Shown here: one piece after another, positions 17,250 through 25,943 of the stretch | How positions within the stretch are numbered: the first letter of the stretch is position 1 | Layout: the number at the start of each line of letters is the position of its first letter | NCBI RefSeq assembly: GCF_014652815.1 | Contig: NZ_BMZN01000004.1 | Coordinates: forward strand, 313,137 to 377,136 | Source: Alcaligenes pakistanensis | Lineage (GTDB): Bacteria > Pseudomonadota > Gammaproteobacteria > Burkholderiales > Burkholderiaceae_B | DNA: 64,000 nt | Direction: 5' to 3' | The notes under the pieces: generated by a model | Told to the model about the DNA's origin: nothing | The model's input: only the letters and a program-made list of their open reading frames with translations | Database searches by the model: none | Position numbers and translations under genes: made by a program

Positions 17250-17780
17250 ATGGCCGCTTTGCGTATTCGCCAAGTTCGACTTCATAAAAAACTGTCTCTG
17301 CGCAAGCTCGCCGAGCTGGCTGAAGTCTCCCCCGGTTTGATCAGTCAGGTTGAACGTGGCTTGACCCAGCCCAGCCTGGATACCCTGCGCCAGATTGCGC
17401 GTGCCTTAGATACGCCCTTGTTTTCCTTGCTGGATGACAATGTGGAGCAAGTGGCGGTAGTGCGCCAGAACGAGCGCATGAGTATTCAATCTGCCTCGGG
17501 CGTACAGTATCAGCGTGTGTCACCCGGTTTTGGAAGTATTGAAATGTTGGCGGGCTTTTTGCCGCCGGGGGGAAGCTCTGTTGGGCAGCGTTGGAGCCAC
17601 CCAGCCGAGGAATGTGTGCTGGTCACCGAAGGCCAGCTTCTGGTCGATGTAGGGGATGATCAGCACTGTTTGCAAACGGGCGACAGCTGTTATTTCAACT
17701 CCAGCCTGCCCCATGCGTATCGCAATCCTTACGACAAGGATGTGCGCTTTATTGTGGCGATCACCCCACCCAGCTATTAA
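17250..17780 (+). CDS. XRE-family regulator with C-terminal cupin domain
   Basis: A 176-residue transcription factor. A helix-turn-helix of the XRE type lies at residues about 3-60 (LRKLAELAEVSPGLISQVERG, with the motif split across helix 2 and 3). A cupin domain at about 100-172 contains W-S-H-P-A-E-E-C-V-L-V-T-E-G and CYFNSSLPHAYRNP, the usual ligand/metal-binding barrel. Such regulators normally repress nearby catabolic or transport operons and respond to the substrate. The gene is convergent, nine bases apart, with the MFS-aminotransferase-SRPBCC operon, which is its likely target. TTG at 17226 is an alternative start. Confidence 0.88.
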   Translation: MAALRIRQVRLHKKLSLRKLAELAEVSPGLISQVERGLTQPSLDTLRQIARALDTPLFSLLDDNVEQVAVVRQNERMSIQSASGVQYQRVSPGFGSIEMLAGFLPPGGSSVGQRWSHPAEECVLVTEGQLLVDVGDDQHCLQTGDSCYFNSSLPHAYRNPYDKDVRFIVAITPPSY

Positions 17781-17789
17781 GCGCAGCCG

Positions 17790-18206
17790 TTACGCAGCGC
17801 TGTGCAACTGGGCCTGGATCAGATCCAGCTCGGTTTCATGGCAACGCTGCAAGCGCAGCCAACGGTTTTCATCCATATCGGCGCTGCGCGTGGCCAGCAT
17901 GATTAACACGCAGGAGTCATCGTCCAGTGCTTGCACCATAGCGCTGATGCGTGGCGTACGCTTCGTGGCACTGCCCACCCAATAACGGATCAGACCTTGC
18001 TCGGCCAGAAGCTCTGCGCTGACATGAGTTTGCCCGCCGTCAAACAAAGAAGTCCCCACCACCAGGCCGGGCTCCACCGTTTGCGTGTCAAAACAGCCCA
18101 GGGACCAGCGCCCCAAGGCATCCAGATCCGCCATATAGTCCATCACGACCTTGGCAGAACATTCAATACGACGGCTGGCCTGATGGGCCCAGGTTTGGCT
18201 ATCCAT
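17790..18206 (-). CDS. SRPBCC (START-like) family protein
   Basis: A 138-residue cytoplasmic protein. The text ASRRIECSAKVVMDYMADLDALGRWSLGCFDTQTV has the pattern of the first strand and helix of the SRPBCC/polyketide-cyclase fold, and the last helix ENRWLRLQRCHETELDLIQAQL fits its long C-terminal helix. These proteins bind hydrophobic ligands or act as small hydrolases or cyclases. The start has GGGGAA upstream. It is the last gene of a three-gene operon with an aminotransferase and an MFS carrier (13 bp gap). No specific ligand can be named. Confidence 0.6.
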   Translation of the reverse strand: MDSQTWAHQASRRIECSAKVVMDYMADLDALGRWSLGCFDTQTVEPGLVVGTSLFDGGQTHVSAELLAEQGLIRYWVGSATKRTPRISAMVQALDDDSCVLIMLATRSADMDENRWLRLQRCHETELDLIQAQLHSAA

Positions 18207-18218
18207 ACGGTTCCCCTT

Positions 18219-19334
18219 TTACCAACCGGCTTGCAAGGTGTCGCACAAACGCAGCACATCTTGTTCGGTACACACATTACCGGGGGACAGACGCAACACG
18301 CCGTCACGCTGGTCGCAATACAGCTCCTGCGTGCGCAGCTGATCCACTATGGCCTGGGCGCGCTGTGGACTGCTGGCCCGCAACATGATGCTGCCGCCCC
18401 GTTCGTTCTCGGCCAATGGGGTCAGCACGGGCCAATTGGCCTTAGCAGCGTGATCCAGCAACACGGCCGTCAGGGCCCGGTTTTGTTCCAGGAGTTTTTC
18501 CACTCCGGTTTCCAGCACAAAACGCATGCCGGGTAAAGAGGCAATACTGCCCAAAATAGCTGGTGTACCGTGGTCAAAGCGGCGTGCGCCGTCAGCGTAG
18601 CTGAACTGATCCAAATTCCAGTTAAACGGATTTTCCTGGCTGAACCAGCCCCGGAATTCGGGTTCACACTGCTCGATCAAATCAGCGCGCACATGCAACA
18701 AGCTGGCCCCCGACACCCCGCAGGCCCATTTCAAAGAGGCCGACAGGGTGAAGGCCACGCCCTCATGCACCGTGAACGGCACCAAACCGGCCGCTTGCGT
18801 CAAATCCAGTGCCATCAGGCTGCCATGTTCGCTGGCACACTGGGCCATGCGATCCACATCGACCCGGTGCGAAGACGTAGAGCTGACCCAGGTCACCAAG
18901 GCCACGCCAACACTGTCATCCCAGGCATTGATGAAATCATCATCGGTCACATAGGACAGACCCGCGCTTAGTGGCACTGTGCGCAGGGTAAAACCCAAAC
19001 GCTGTGCCAGCTTTTGCAGCAGAAAATGCAGGCTGGGGAAGCAGTCAGCCGCCACCAGCAAGGTGCGTCCTTTCAGCACATGCGATGGCAGAGAACCTAG
19101 AATGCTGTACAAGCCACCCGTCACGTTTTCACTGAGGGCAATATCCTTGGAGTCAGCGCCAATCAGGCTGGCCCACGCATCCATAAAGGCCTGCTTATGA
19201 CCCAGGGCGTAGCCCCACTGGCCATCATCCTGTGCTGACCAAACTTGGCTGAACTGATCCAGTTCGGCACGCATGGCGGCTTCCTTGCCCTCGAACATGC
19301 CAATAGAGTGGTAAAGAAAATATCCGGACATCAT
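18219..19334 (-). CDS. Class V aminotransferase family PLP enzyme (kynureninase-like)
   Basis: A 371-residue PLP enzyme of the aminotransferase class V / kynureninase / cysteine desulfurase superfamily. The PLP lysine is probably Lys202 in LSASLKWACGVSGASLL, and the ring-stacking Asp is Asp177 in MALDLTQAAGLVPF. NVTGGLYSILGSL is the phosphate-cup helix region. The closest style is kynureninase-like, but key kynureninase context (other kyn genes) is absent, so a lyase or transaminase on an unknown amino acid is possible. Encoded between the MFS carrier and the SRPBCC gene with 13-16 bp gaps. Confidence 0.78.
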   Translation of the reverse strand: MMSGYFLYHSIGMFEGKEAAMRAELDQFSQVWSAQDDGQWGYALGHKQAFMDAWASLIGADSKDIALSENVTGGLYSILGSLPSHVLKGRTLLVAADCFPSLHFLLQKLAQRLGFTLRTVPLSAGLSYVTDDDFINAWDDSVGVALVTWVSSTSSHRVDVDRMAQCASEHGSLMALDLTQAAGLVPFTVHEGVAFTLSASLKWACGVSGASLLHVRADLIEQCEPEFRGWFSQENPFNWNLDQFSYADGARRFDHGTPAILGSIASLPGMRFVLETGVEKLLEQNRALTAVLLDHAAKANWPVLTPLAENERGGSIMLRASSPQRAQAIVDQLRTQELYCDQRDGVLRLSPGNVCTEQDVLRLCDTLQAGW

Positions 19335-19349
19335 TCACTTCCTTGAAAA

Positions 19350-20648
19350 TCAATCGGCCAACTGACGGCCAGAGGTTTCCTGCACTGTGCTCAAGGCCAC
19401 AATCCCGACCAGGGCCGCTGCCATCACATAGAAGGCCGGAGCCATGCTGGAACCGGTCAGGCTCGTCAGCCAGGATGCGACAAAGGGGGCAGTCGCACCA
19501 CCCAAAATAGTGGCCACGTTAAAGCCCAGCGACACGCCGCTATAACGCACTCGGGTGGGGAACAATTCGGCGTACAGGGGGTAGCCCACGGCCTGAACGA
19601 CGATAAAAGGCACAATCGACACGGCCACCGCCATAACGGCCAGCGGGAAACTGCCCCAGGACGCAACCCACATGGTCAAAGGCACCAGCACCAGATAGCC
19701 AAGAAACCCAATCGTCAGCAAAGGTTTGCGGCCAAAGCGATCTGACAAACTGCCGGCAAAAGGCATCACAAAGGCGGAACACAAGGTCACCAGGGAGATC
19801 AGCCAGAACACGGCAGTGCCATCGTATTTCAGGGTGTGAATCAAATGCGTGCTCAGGTAAACCACGCCCACATAACCGGCTGCATTCTGGGCAAAGCCAA
19901 TGGCAATCACCTGCAGCAAGGGACGGCGATAGTTACGCACAATCAGTGACAAGGGCGAGTGCTCTGGGCGATGCGTCTTGAGCATCTCCTTGAAACGGGG
20001 GGAGTCCTCAATCCGTGAACGGGCCCAAACGCACAGGATAATCAAGGGGATAGACAACAAAAATGGAATGCGCCAGCCCCAATCCACCATAGCTTCCTTG
20101 CCCACCAGCGTCGTCACCAGACCGGCAACACCCGTGGCCAAGGACAAGCCCAAGGTCGCCGCTGCTGGGTTGAAGGCACCAAAGAAGCCGCGCTTGCCGG
20201 GAGGCGAACACTCCGCCACATAGGTTGCTGCGCCAGTAATTTCACCACCAGCAAAAAAACCCTGCAGCAAACGGCACAGCAACAATAAAGCGGGAGCAGC
20301 CAAGCCCAAGGTAGCGTAGGTGGGCAACATGCCCATCAAAGCGCTGGCAATCCCGATACCCACAATGGTGAACATCAAGGCAGCGGTGCGACCATGCTTG
20401 TCACCGAACCAGCCAAAGAAGATTCCGCCTAATGGCCTAGCCAGAAAAGCACCGCCAAACACGGCCAGCGTGGACAGCAAAGCGGCGTTTTCATTGCCTG
20501 TCTGGAAAAAAAGTACGCTTAGCGTAACGGCCAAGACGCCATATAGCTGGAAGTCGTAATACTCGATCATGGTGCCCAGGCCAGCCGCGCTAGCGGCACG
20601 CCACGGCGATACGGGGGCCCCGTCCTGGGGGGACTGTTTCTTGCTCAT
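19350..20648 (-). CDS. MFS transporter of the metabolite:H+ symporter (MHS) family
   Basis: A 432-residue carrier with twelve hydrophobic helices. It starts with the family N terminus AASAAGLGTMIEYYDFQLYG and has the loop 2-3 motif GWFGDKHGRTAALM and a repeat at loop 8-9 (LSDRFGRKPLL). It resembles ShiA/ProP/KgtP-type proton symporters for organic acids and zwitterions. It is the first gene of the operon with the aminotransferase and SRPBCC proteins, so it probably imports their substrate. Repression by the neighbouring XRE-cupin regulator is likely from the palindrome upstream. Confidence 0.9.
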   Translation of the reverse strand: MSKKQSPQDGAPVSPWRAASAAGLGTMIEYYDFQLYGVLAVTLSVLFFQTGNENAALLSTLAVFGGAFLARPLGGIFFGWFGDKHGRTAALMFTIVGIGIASALMGMLPTYATLGLAAPALLLLCRLLQGFFAGGEITGAATYVAECSPPGKRGFFGAFNPAAATLGLSLATGVAGLVTTLVGKEAMVDWGWRIPFLLSIPLIILCVWARSRIEDSPRFKEMLKTHRPEHSPLSLIVRNYRRPLLQVIAIGFAQNAAGYVGVVYLSTHLIHTLKYDGTAVFWLISLVTLCSAFVMPFAGSLSDRFGRKPLLTIGFLGYLVLVPLTMWVASWGSFPLAVMAVAVSIVPFIVVQAVGYPLYAELFPTRVRYSGVSLGFNVATILGGATAPFVASWLTSLTGSSMAPAFYVMAAALVGIVALSTVQETSGRQLAD

Positions 20649-20683
20649 GTCTCATCCATCCTGATGCGCATAGCGCGCCTTTC

Positions 20684-20702
20684 TGTTTAGTGTGGCTAAA
20701 CA
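20684..20702. promoter_or_regulatory. Probable operator of the XRE-cupin regulator
   Basis: The palindrome TGTTTAG-TGTGG-CTAAACA has perfect seven-base arms. It lies immediately downstream of the -10 hexamer of the MFS operon promoter, over the expected start site, as expected for a repressor site. Confidence 0.6.
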
Positions 20703-20703
20703 A

Positions 20704-20732
20704 ATTATACGGATGAATATTTCAGCTTTCAA
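20704..20732 (-). promoter_or_regulatory. Sigma-70 promoter of the MFS-aminotransferase operon
   Basis: On the minus strand: TTGAAA (20727-20732), a 17-bp spacer and perfect TATAAT (20704-20709). The MFS start codon is 55 bp further on. Confidence 0.7.
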
Positions 20733-20746
20733 TCACAGGGAAATCC

Positions 20747-23143
20747 CTAGAGATCAGCTTCTTGAGCTTTGTCCTTGTCGATCGCCTCTTGTACCCAGCG
20801 TTGGGCAGGATGCAAGCTGATGCCTTGCTGACGCAAACGGCGCAAGATATCCAGCATCAGATTGCTGCGCACCCGGCGCTGTACTCGCATGGTATTGATA
20901 AAACAACGTGTGCTGAAAGCCAAGCCATCGCCAAAAATTCCGTCGCAGGACAAGATAGGCGCTGGTTCATCCAGAATTTCCGGCTCGGCCAATACAGCGT
21001 CGCGCAAAGTCTGCATAATCAAGTCTGCATCCACATCCAATGGAAACAAGAAGCGGGACTCAATCGCGCCGATGGATGTGGGGGTGTAGGTCAGGTTGCG
21101 AACCTGTCGCCCCATCATCTGTGAGTTGGGCACCATCAGCATGGTGCGATCAAAACGTTCTACATACGTAGCCCGCAGGCGAATCTGGCGCACATTGCCT
21201 TCGCTGCCCTCCACCTCCACCCAATCTCCTACTTTAACGGGGCGTTCCACCATCAGCATCAGGCCAGAGGCAATGTTCTGCACAATGCCGCGCAAGCCAA
21301 AACCCAGCCCCACCGTCAAGGCCGTGAAGATCCAGGTCACTGACTCAATTGGCACACCCAACATGGACAGGCAAATCACCAGCAAGACAAAGTAAGCGAT
21401 ATAACCCACCATGCCCACAATCGCATTTTGCAAACCCGGTTCCAGCGTGGTGTTAGGCATGTAATGCTGACGCAGCCAGGCGCGCAGGAAATGGATCAGC
21501 ACTGCGCCCACCAGCATCACGCCCAAGGCAATCAACCACAAGTCCAGACGCCACTGCACCGCTCCCAGACGCAAGGCATCGCGCGACACATCCAGGCCAG
21601 ACTCCAGCAACTGCTTGGGTTCGTTCAACCAGTCCCCGCTAACCATCCAGATAGCCAGACCCAGCACCGTCATGCGGACAATGGCAAAGAACACCACGAT
21701 GAACTGACTTTGCACACGAATCGGCGCGGCGTCCGGATCGCGGCTGCGGTTATGTAAGTACGTCAGCAAAGAATCCGACATGTCCTGCAGCCATACCATA
21801 AGCACATAGGCCAGCAAGCCCAGCACCAGAGGCATGGTGATGAAGTGCGACATCAAATCATCAGACAGGCCTTGCCAGCCGGTGACGAACAAACCCAGAA
21901 CCAGCATGTAAAGGACAACCGCCCCCTTGAAGGCCAGACGCGCCCAAGCACGCGCCGCTTTGCCGGCTCCCTGCCCCTGCTGCTCGATTCGACCAAACAG
22001 CTCACCCCGCAACACCCACAAACCATAGCCATACAAAACCAAATACAGCAGACTGATCATCGCATCCAACAGGGCCTGAAAAGCGTCCGATACGCCTATA
22101 GAGCCACGAAAAAAAAGGTCCGTGATGTCTACAAAGGCGACCAGGAAAAAGGCAGGTGCAAAATAACGTAGCCGACCCCGGGTCTGATCCGAAATGGGAA
22201 TCAGGCGCCAGGAAGCGCGAGGCTGCATCACAATGCCTCGGATAGAGGCCAGCACGATGGCAGCAAGCAAAGATGCCGCCTTGAGGTAAGCCAGCAGCTC
22301 CAATTGCGTCGGTTGAAGGTTTGGCCGGTCAAATAACAGTTCGACCACCTGATCCACCAGAATCCAGCTAACACCGAACCACAACAGAAAATTGGCAATC
22401 GTCAGGCTGGAGCGACGCAGGCGCCCCGCAGGCAAATAGCGAATCACCCATACGGGGATGACGCGGAACAAAACGACCGTCAGAATCAGGACCGCAGCCG
22501 CCATCCACAAGGACGCATTACTGTCCTGCCAACTGCCGTTCTGCCACGTTTGACGCCACTGTTGCGCGAAGTCCGACAGCTTTTTTCGGTCTGTAGGCCA
22601 GGCCTCCTTGAACTCCGGCGCGCTTTCCAGCAAGACTAAGGACGGATTGCGTTGCCAGCGCTTGCCATGTTCGTAACGCTTGGTCGCTTCCTGCAGTAAC
22701 TGGCGAGTCTGCTGCGCCTCCAACTGCACCAGGCGCGCTACGCGCAAATCCGCACGCAAGGCGGCATCGGCCCGCCGTAACTGTATGCGCTCGTTATGAA
22801 GAGTGACCTGATCCGCCTCATCCCCAGCATCCTCGCCCAGTTCTTGAAGACGTGCTCGCAGCAAGCGACTGCGCCGTTCCAGCGACAGCACGACCCGGCT
22901 GGCCAGACTCTGGGCTTCCAGCAGTTTCAGATCCTGCTCGTGACCGCGCTCGGGCCGTATCGAGACCTGATTACCTTCCAGGCGATACTGCATCAGGCGG
23001 ATTTCATCCTGAGCCTGCTGCAGTTCTCGCATCATGTGCCGCTCTTGCTCTACCTCGGACAGTGTTTGTGCCTGAGCCCCCGCCCCCATCAGACCCAGAC
23101 ATAAGAGCAAGACCTGCACACATAGTCGTAGCGGCTTCATCAT
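20747..23143 (-). CDS. Large MscS-type mechanosensitive channel (first of a tandem pair)
   Basis: A 798-residue protein with a signal peptide (MMKPLRLCVQVLLLCLGLMGAGAQA), a long periplasmic helical region rich in Glu, Arg and Gln (about 25-200, DUF3772-like), about ten membrane helices, and a C-terminal MscS core. The pore helix is seen as ALTVGLGFGLRGIVQNIASGLMLMVERPVKVGDWVEV and the beta domain as RQIRLRATYVERFDRTMLMVPNS. This architecture is that of MscK/YbdG/YjeP-type large MscS channels protecting against osmotic downshock. The ATG at 23143 has AGGGAG upstream. Stop and start of the pair are 40 bp apart; both genes read on the minus strand. Confidence 0.9.
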   Translation of the reverse strand: MMKPLRLCVQVLLLCLGLMGAGAQAQTLSEVEQERHMMRELQQAQDEIRLMQYRLEGNQVSIRPERGHEQDLKLLEAQSLASRVVLSLERRSRLLRARLQELGEDAGDEADQVTLHNERIQLRRADAALRADLRVARLVQLEAQQTRQLLQEATKRYEHGKRWQRNPSLVLLESAPEFKEAWPTDRKKLSDFAQQWRQTWQNGSWQDSNASLWMAAAVLILTVVLFRVIPVWVIRYLPAGRLRRSSLTIANFLLWFGVSWILVDQVVELLFDRPNLQPTQLELLAYLKAASLLAAIVLASIRGIVMQPRASWRLIPISDQTRGRLRYFAPAFFLVAFVDITDLFFRGSIGVSDAFQALLDAMISLLYLVLYGYGLWVLRGELFGRIEQQGQGAGKAARAWARLAFKGAVVLYMLVLGLFVTGWQGLSDDLMSHFITMPLVLGLLAYVLMVWLQDMSDSLLTYLHNRSRDPDAAPIRVQSQFIVVFFAIVRMTVLGLAIWMVSGDWLNEPKQLLESGLDVSRDALRLGAVQWRLDLWLIALGVMLVGAVLIHFLRAWLRQHYMPNTTLEPGLQNAIVGMVGYIAYFVLLVICLSMLGVPIESVTWIFTALTVGLGFGLRGIVQNIASGLMLMVERPVKVGDWVEVEGSEGNVRQIRLRATYVERFDRTMLMVPNSQMMGRQVRNLTYTPTSIGAIESRFLFPLDVDADLIMQTLRDAVLAEPEILDEPAPILSCDGIFGDGLAFSTRCFINTMRVQRRVRSNLMLDILRRLRQQGISLHPAQRWVQEAIDKDKAQEADL

Positions 23144-23183
23144 CACTCTCTCCCTGGGGACTACCTGTTGTTTTTATCTAGGT

Positions 23184-25625
23184 TTAATCATTCAACAAGG
23201 GGGTACTGCTCTCGGTCTGGCTGGCCACCGGCGTTGTGGGCAACACCGTCATGGTTTGCGTATGGTGCAGCACCAGACCTTCCTGTCGCAAACGATCTAA
23301 AATATCGAACATCAATACGCTGCGCACCTTGCTGCCAACGCGAGGCGAGGCCACGTAGCAGGTCGCCGTAAACTGCAAACCATTGGCATCAAAACCATCC
23401 AGCGTCACATCTGGCGCGGGGTCAGCCAGCACATCGCTGTAGTTCTGCATCACATCCAGCATGATAGAACGCACCCGTTTAGCGTCTGTGTCGATAGGCA
23501 TATTGATCTTAACCTTCACCACACCCAAAGGATTACTCAAGGTCACATTACGCACGGTTTTGGTGATGAACTCGGAGTTCGGCACAATTAGGGTCGAGCG
23601 ATCAAACATCTCGATTTCCGTGGCACGGGCATTGATCTTGCGCACATTGCCTTCCACCCCATTCAGGCTGACCCAGTCCCCAATTTTGATGGGGCGTTCG
23701 GCGAGCAGAATCAGGCCCGACACAAAATTCTGCACCACCGCTTGCAAGCCGAAACCGATACCTACCGACAAGGCGGAAATCACCCAGGCCATACGCTCCA
23801 GCCCGATTCCCAAAGAAGAAATCGCCGTGGCCACCACAATGAAGTAGCCCACATAGCTGAACAGATTGGCCGTCGAAACACGCATTCCCGGATCGATGCG
23901 CGTAGCAGGCAAAAGTTGATTCGCCACCCAGCGCTGCAGGGCTTTGACGAACAAAATGCCCAGCACCAGGATTAGTACCGCCAGCAGAACCGAGCTGGGT
24001 TTGAGCTGAACCTGACCTAAAGAAAAGCCTTTGACCAGAAAACCCAGACGACGCTGCAGCCACTGCGTGGGATCTTCCCCAAAGGGCAACAAGACCAGCG
24101 TAATCGCCGTAATAATCAGGCACAAACGCAGCGCCCCAGACAGCACAATCACGATCTGGCTGCTGCCACGCAGTTGCGTGCTGGTCCATTCATTGGAGGC
24201 CCGCTTTTCCTTGAACTGCAGCAACAGGCTTTGGCCTATGTCAGCAATCAAGGCCACCAATACATAGCAGGTACAAATCACCAGGCTGAGCCACAGCACC
24301 TCTTGCACAATCAAGCTGCTTAAGGCGATATAGCCCAGCAAGAATGCAATCATCCCCAGACCGATAACCACACCCAGGGTAATGGGAATAGCACGCAACC
24401 ACGTCGCCCCTTGCTGAACAGGGGCGGTTTTTTGCGGATCTTCACCACCTTCTGGCACGGGTGTCTTTTCACGCCCCTGGCTTAAATTCCAGGCGGCAAT
24501 GGCAATAAAGATGCTCAAGGTCAGTGTATTAAAGCTATTGACCAACAGGGTGGTGCTCAAGGTGGCGTTGATCAAGCCCAGCAATTGCTGAGACATCCAG
24601 GTCAAGGCCACCATCATGCCCAGTGCAATCGGTAACCACGCCAATTTCAAGGCTACATTGCTTGGAATTGGAGGCAAGCGCCAGCTGGGGCGTTGAGCCG
24701 ACAGCAGCACCCGGCCCATCCCCGTCACAAAACCACCTAAAAACAAGGCAAAGACCGACTTGGACACAAAGCTGGCCAAGTCTGGAGTCAGATTGCCATT
24801 CCAATAAAACAGCCCTGCCGCTACTGAGGCCAACAAACCCGGCGTCAGGCAATACAGCACAATCAGCGCACTGGCATAAAACGAGCGCCGCAAACGCGAA
24901 GGTTTGGTGTGGTTGATGGTGAAGCTCTCCAGCCCCCGCACCGCCCACATCGACAGACCCAGCAAAACCGCAGCTAACGCAGCGGCGGACCACAAGACAT
25001 AAGCAGGCAAGTCCGTGATCCGTTGCGCCAGGTCCTTGCGCATGCGCTCGACCCGCGCCAAATCACCAGGCAGGTCACGCGAGACATTGCGCCAAAAACG
25101 GGGCGTCAAAATCGACTGCGACTGCCGCCCCAACTCGGCCTGAAAAATCACACGGCGCTGCTTGGACACTTGATCCAGGCCTTGAGTCGTCTCCACACCA
25201 ATCAAACGCGCTAGCTTGATCATGCCATCCAGCTCGGTAGCGGCTTGCTGCAACTGGCTACGCTGGCGAGCAATGTCTTCGGACTCCCCTGCCGGATCAT
25301 CCACGGCTCCTAACTGACTCAAGCGGGCCGTCACACTCAACAACTCCGGTTCCAGACGCACACTCATTTCCTGCGCCTGCTCCTGCGCCAGCAAAAGCTG
25401 ATTGCGCAAAGCCACCAGATCCGAATCCCCTAAACCATCATTTTTTTGCAGCCGCCCCTGCACTGTTTGCAGCGTGTCCCGCAATTCATTCAGGGACTCA
25501 CTAGCCTGTGCCGGGGTCCAGGCCGAAGTCTCGGCCGCCGCTTGCACAGTCCCTGCAGCCAGCACGATGGCCAGCAGACAAAACGACAAAAAGACACACA
25601 AGCGCGAACGGCGGAAAGCGTGCAT
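23184..25625 (-). CDS. Large MscS-type mechanosensitive channel (second of a tandem pair)
   Basis: An 813-residue protein of the same architecture as its downstream neighbour. It has a signal peptide ending VQAAA, a periplasmic helical DUF3772-like part, multiple helices and an MscS core with ALSVGIGFGLQAVVQNFVSGLILLAERPIKIGDWVSL, then NVRKINARATEIEMFDRSTLIVPNSEFI. Although the layout is shared, much of the sequence differs, so the duplication is old. Residues about 395-415 form a charged linker. The ATG at 25625 (GGAG nine bases upstream) is preferred to a TTG three bases earlier. It is the first gene of the pair. Confidence 0.9.
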   Translation of the reverse strand: MHAFRRSRLCVFLSFCLLAIVLAAGTVQAAAETSAWTPAQASESLNELRDTLQTVQGRLQKNDGLGDSDLVALRNQLLLAQEQAQEMSVRLEPELLSVTARLSQLGAVDDPAGESEDIARQRSQLQQAATELDGMIKLARLIGVETTQGLDQVSKQRRVIFQAELGRQSQSILTPRFWRNVSRDLPGDLARVERMRKDLAQRITDLPAYVLWSAAALAAVLLGLSMWAVRGLESFTINHTKPSRLRRSFYASALIVLYCLTPGLLASVAAGLFYWNGNLTPDLASFVSKSVFALFLGGFVTGMGRVLLSAQRPSWRLPPIPSNVALKLAWLPIALGMMVALTWMSQQLLGLINATLSTTLLVNSFNTLTLSIFIAIAAWNLSQGREKTPVPEGGEDPQKTAPVQQGATWLRAIPITLGVVIGLGMIAFLLGYIALSSLIVQEVLWLSLVICTCYVLVALIADIGQSLLLQFKEKRASNEWTSTQLRGSSQIVIVLSGALRLCLIITAITLVLLPFGEDPTQWLQRRLGFLVKGFSLGQVQLKPSSVLLAVLILVLGILFVKALQRWVANQLLPATRIDPGMRVSTANLFSYVGYFIVVATAISSLGIGLERMAWVISALSVGIGFGLQAVVQNFVSGLILLAERPIKIGDWVSLNGVEGNVRKINARATEIEMFDRSTLIVPNSEFITKTVRNVTLSNPLGVVKVKINMPIDTDAKRVRSIMLDVMQNYSDVLADPAPDVTLDGFDANGLQFTATCYVASPRVGSKVRSVLMFDILDRLRQEGLVLHHTQTMTVLPTTPVASQTESSTPLLND

Positions 25626-25943
25626 CAAGAAAAACTCCGGCTAAATAATAAGGCCCCGCGCTTGAAACTGGCAGGGCGGCAGAAAACATGCACAGAATAC
25701 CGAACTATTGTCTGCTTGGCGCATGACGTATTCCCGAGATAGCATTTTTTTAGGAGATAAACGCCCCTGAACTCAGGGCCATTCACTTTCTAAACATCAC
25801 ACCTCGTCCCTTAACACTAGTAATTCCACTTCCACTGTATTTATTTAAGTCATAAAAAAACCGGCAAGGATCGGTGTACAACACCTTACCCAACCGGTTC
25901 TCAAAGCTTAAAAACTATGCCCTAAGCGAGCGTGCGGCCACGC
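25626..25943. other. Intergenic region with a terminator
   Basis: 318 bp without a credible gene between the MscS pair and the Rieske operon. The only clear element is the terminator at 25854-25899. The 150 bp upstream of the MscS gene are A+T-rich with no promoter I would name. Confidence 0.6.
25854..25899 (-). terminator. Terminator of the Rieske operon
   Basis: AACCGG/CCGGTT arms enclose a partly paired loop (GGTGTTGTACACC in the centre). A run of seven A on the plus strand gives T7 at the end of the minus-strand transcript. Confidence 0.8.
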
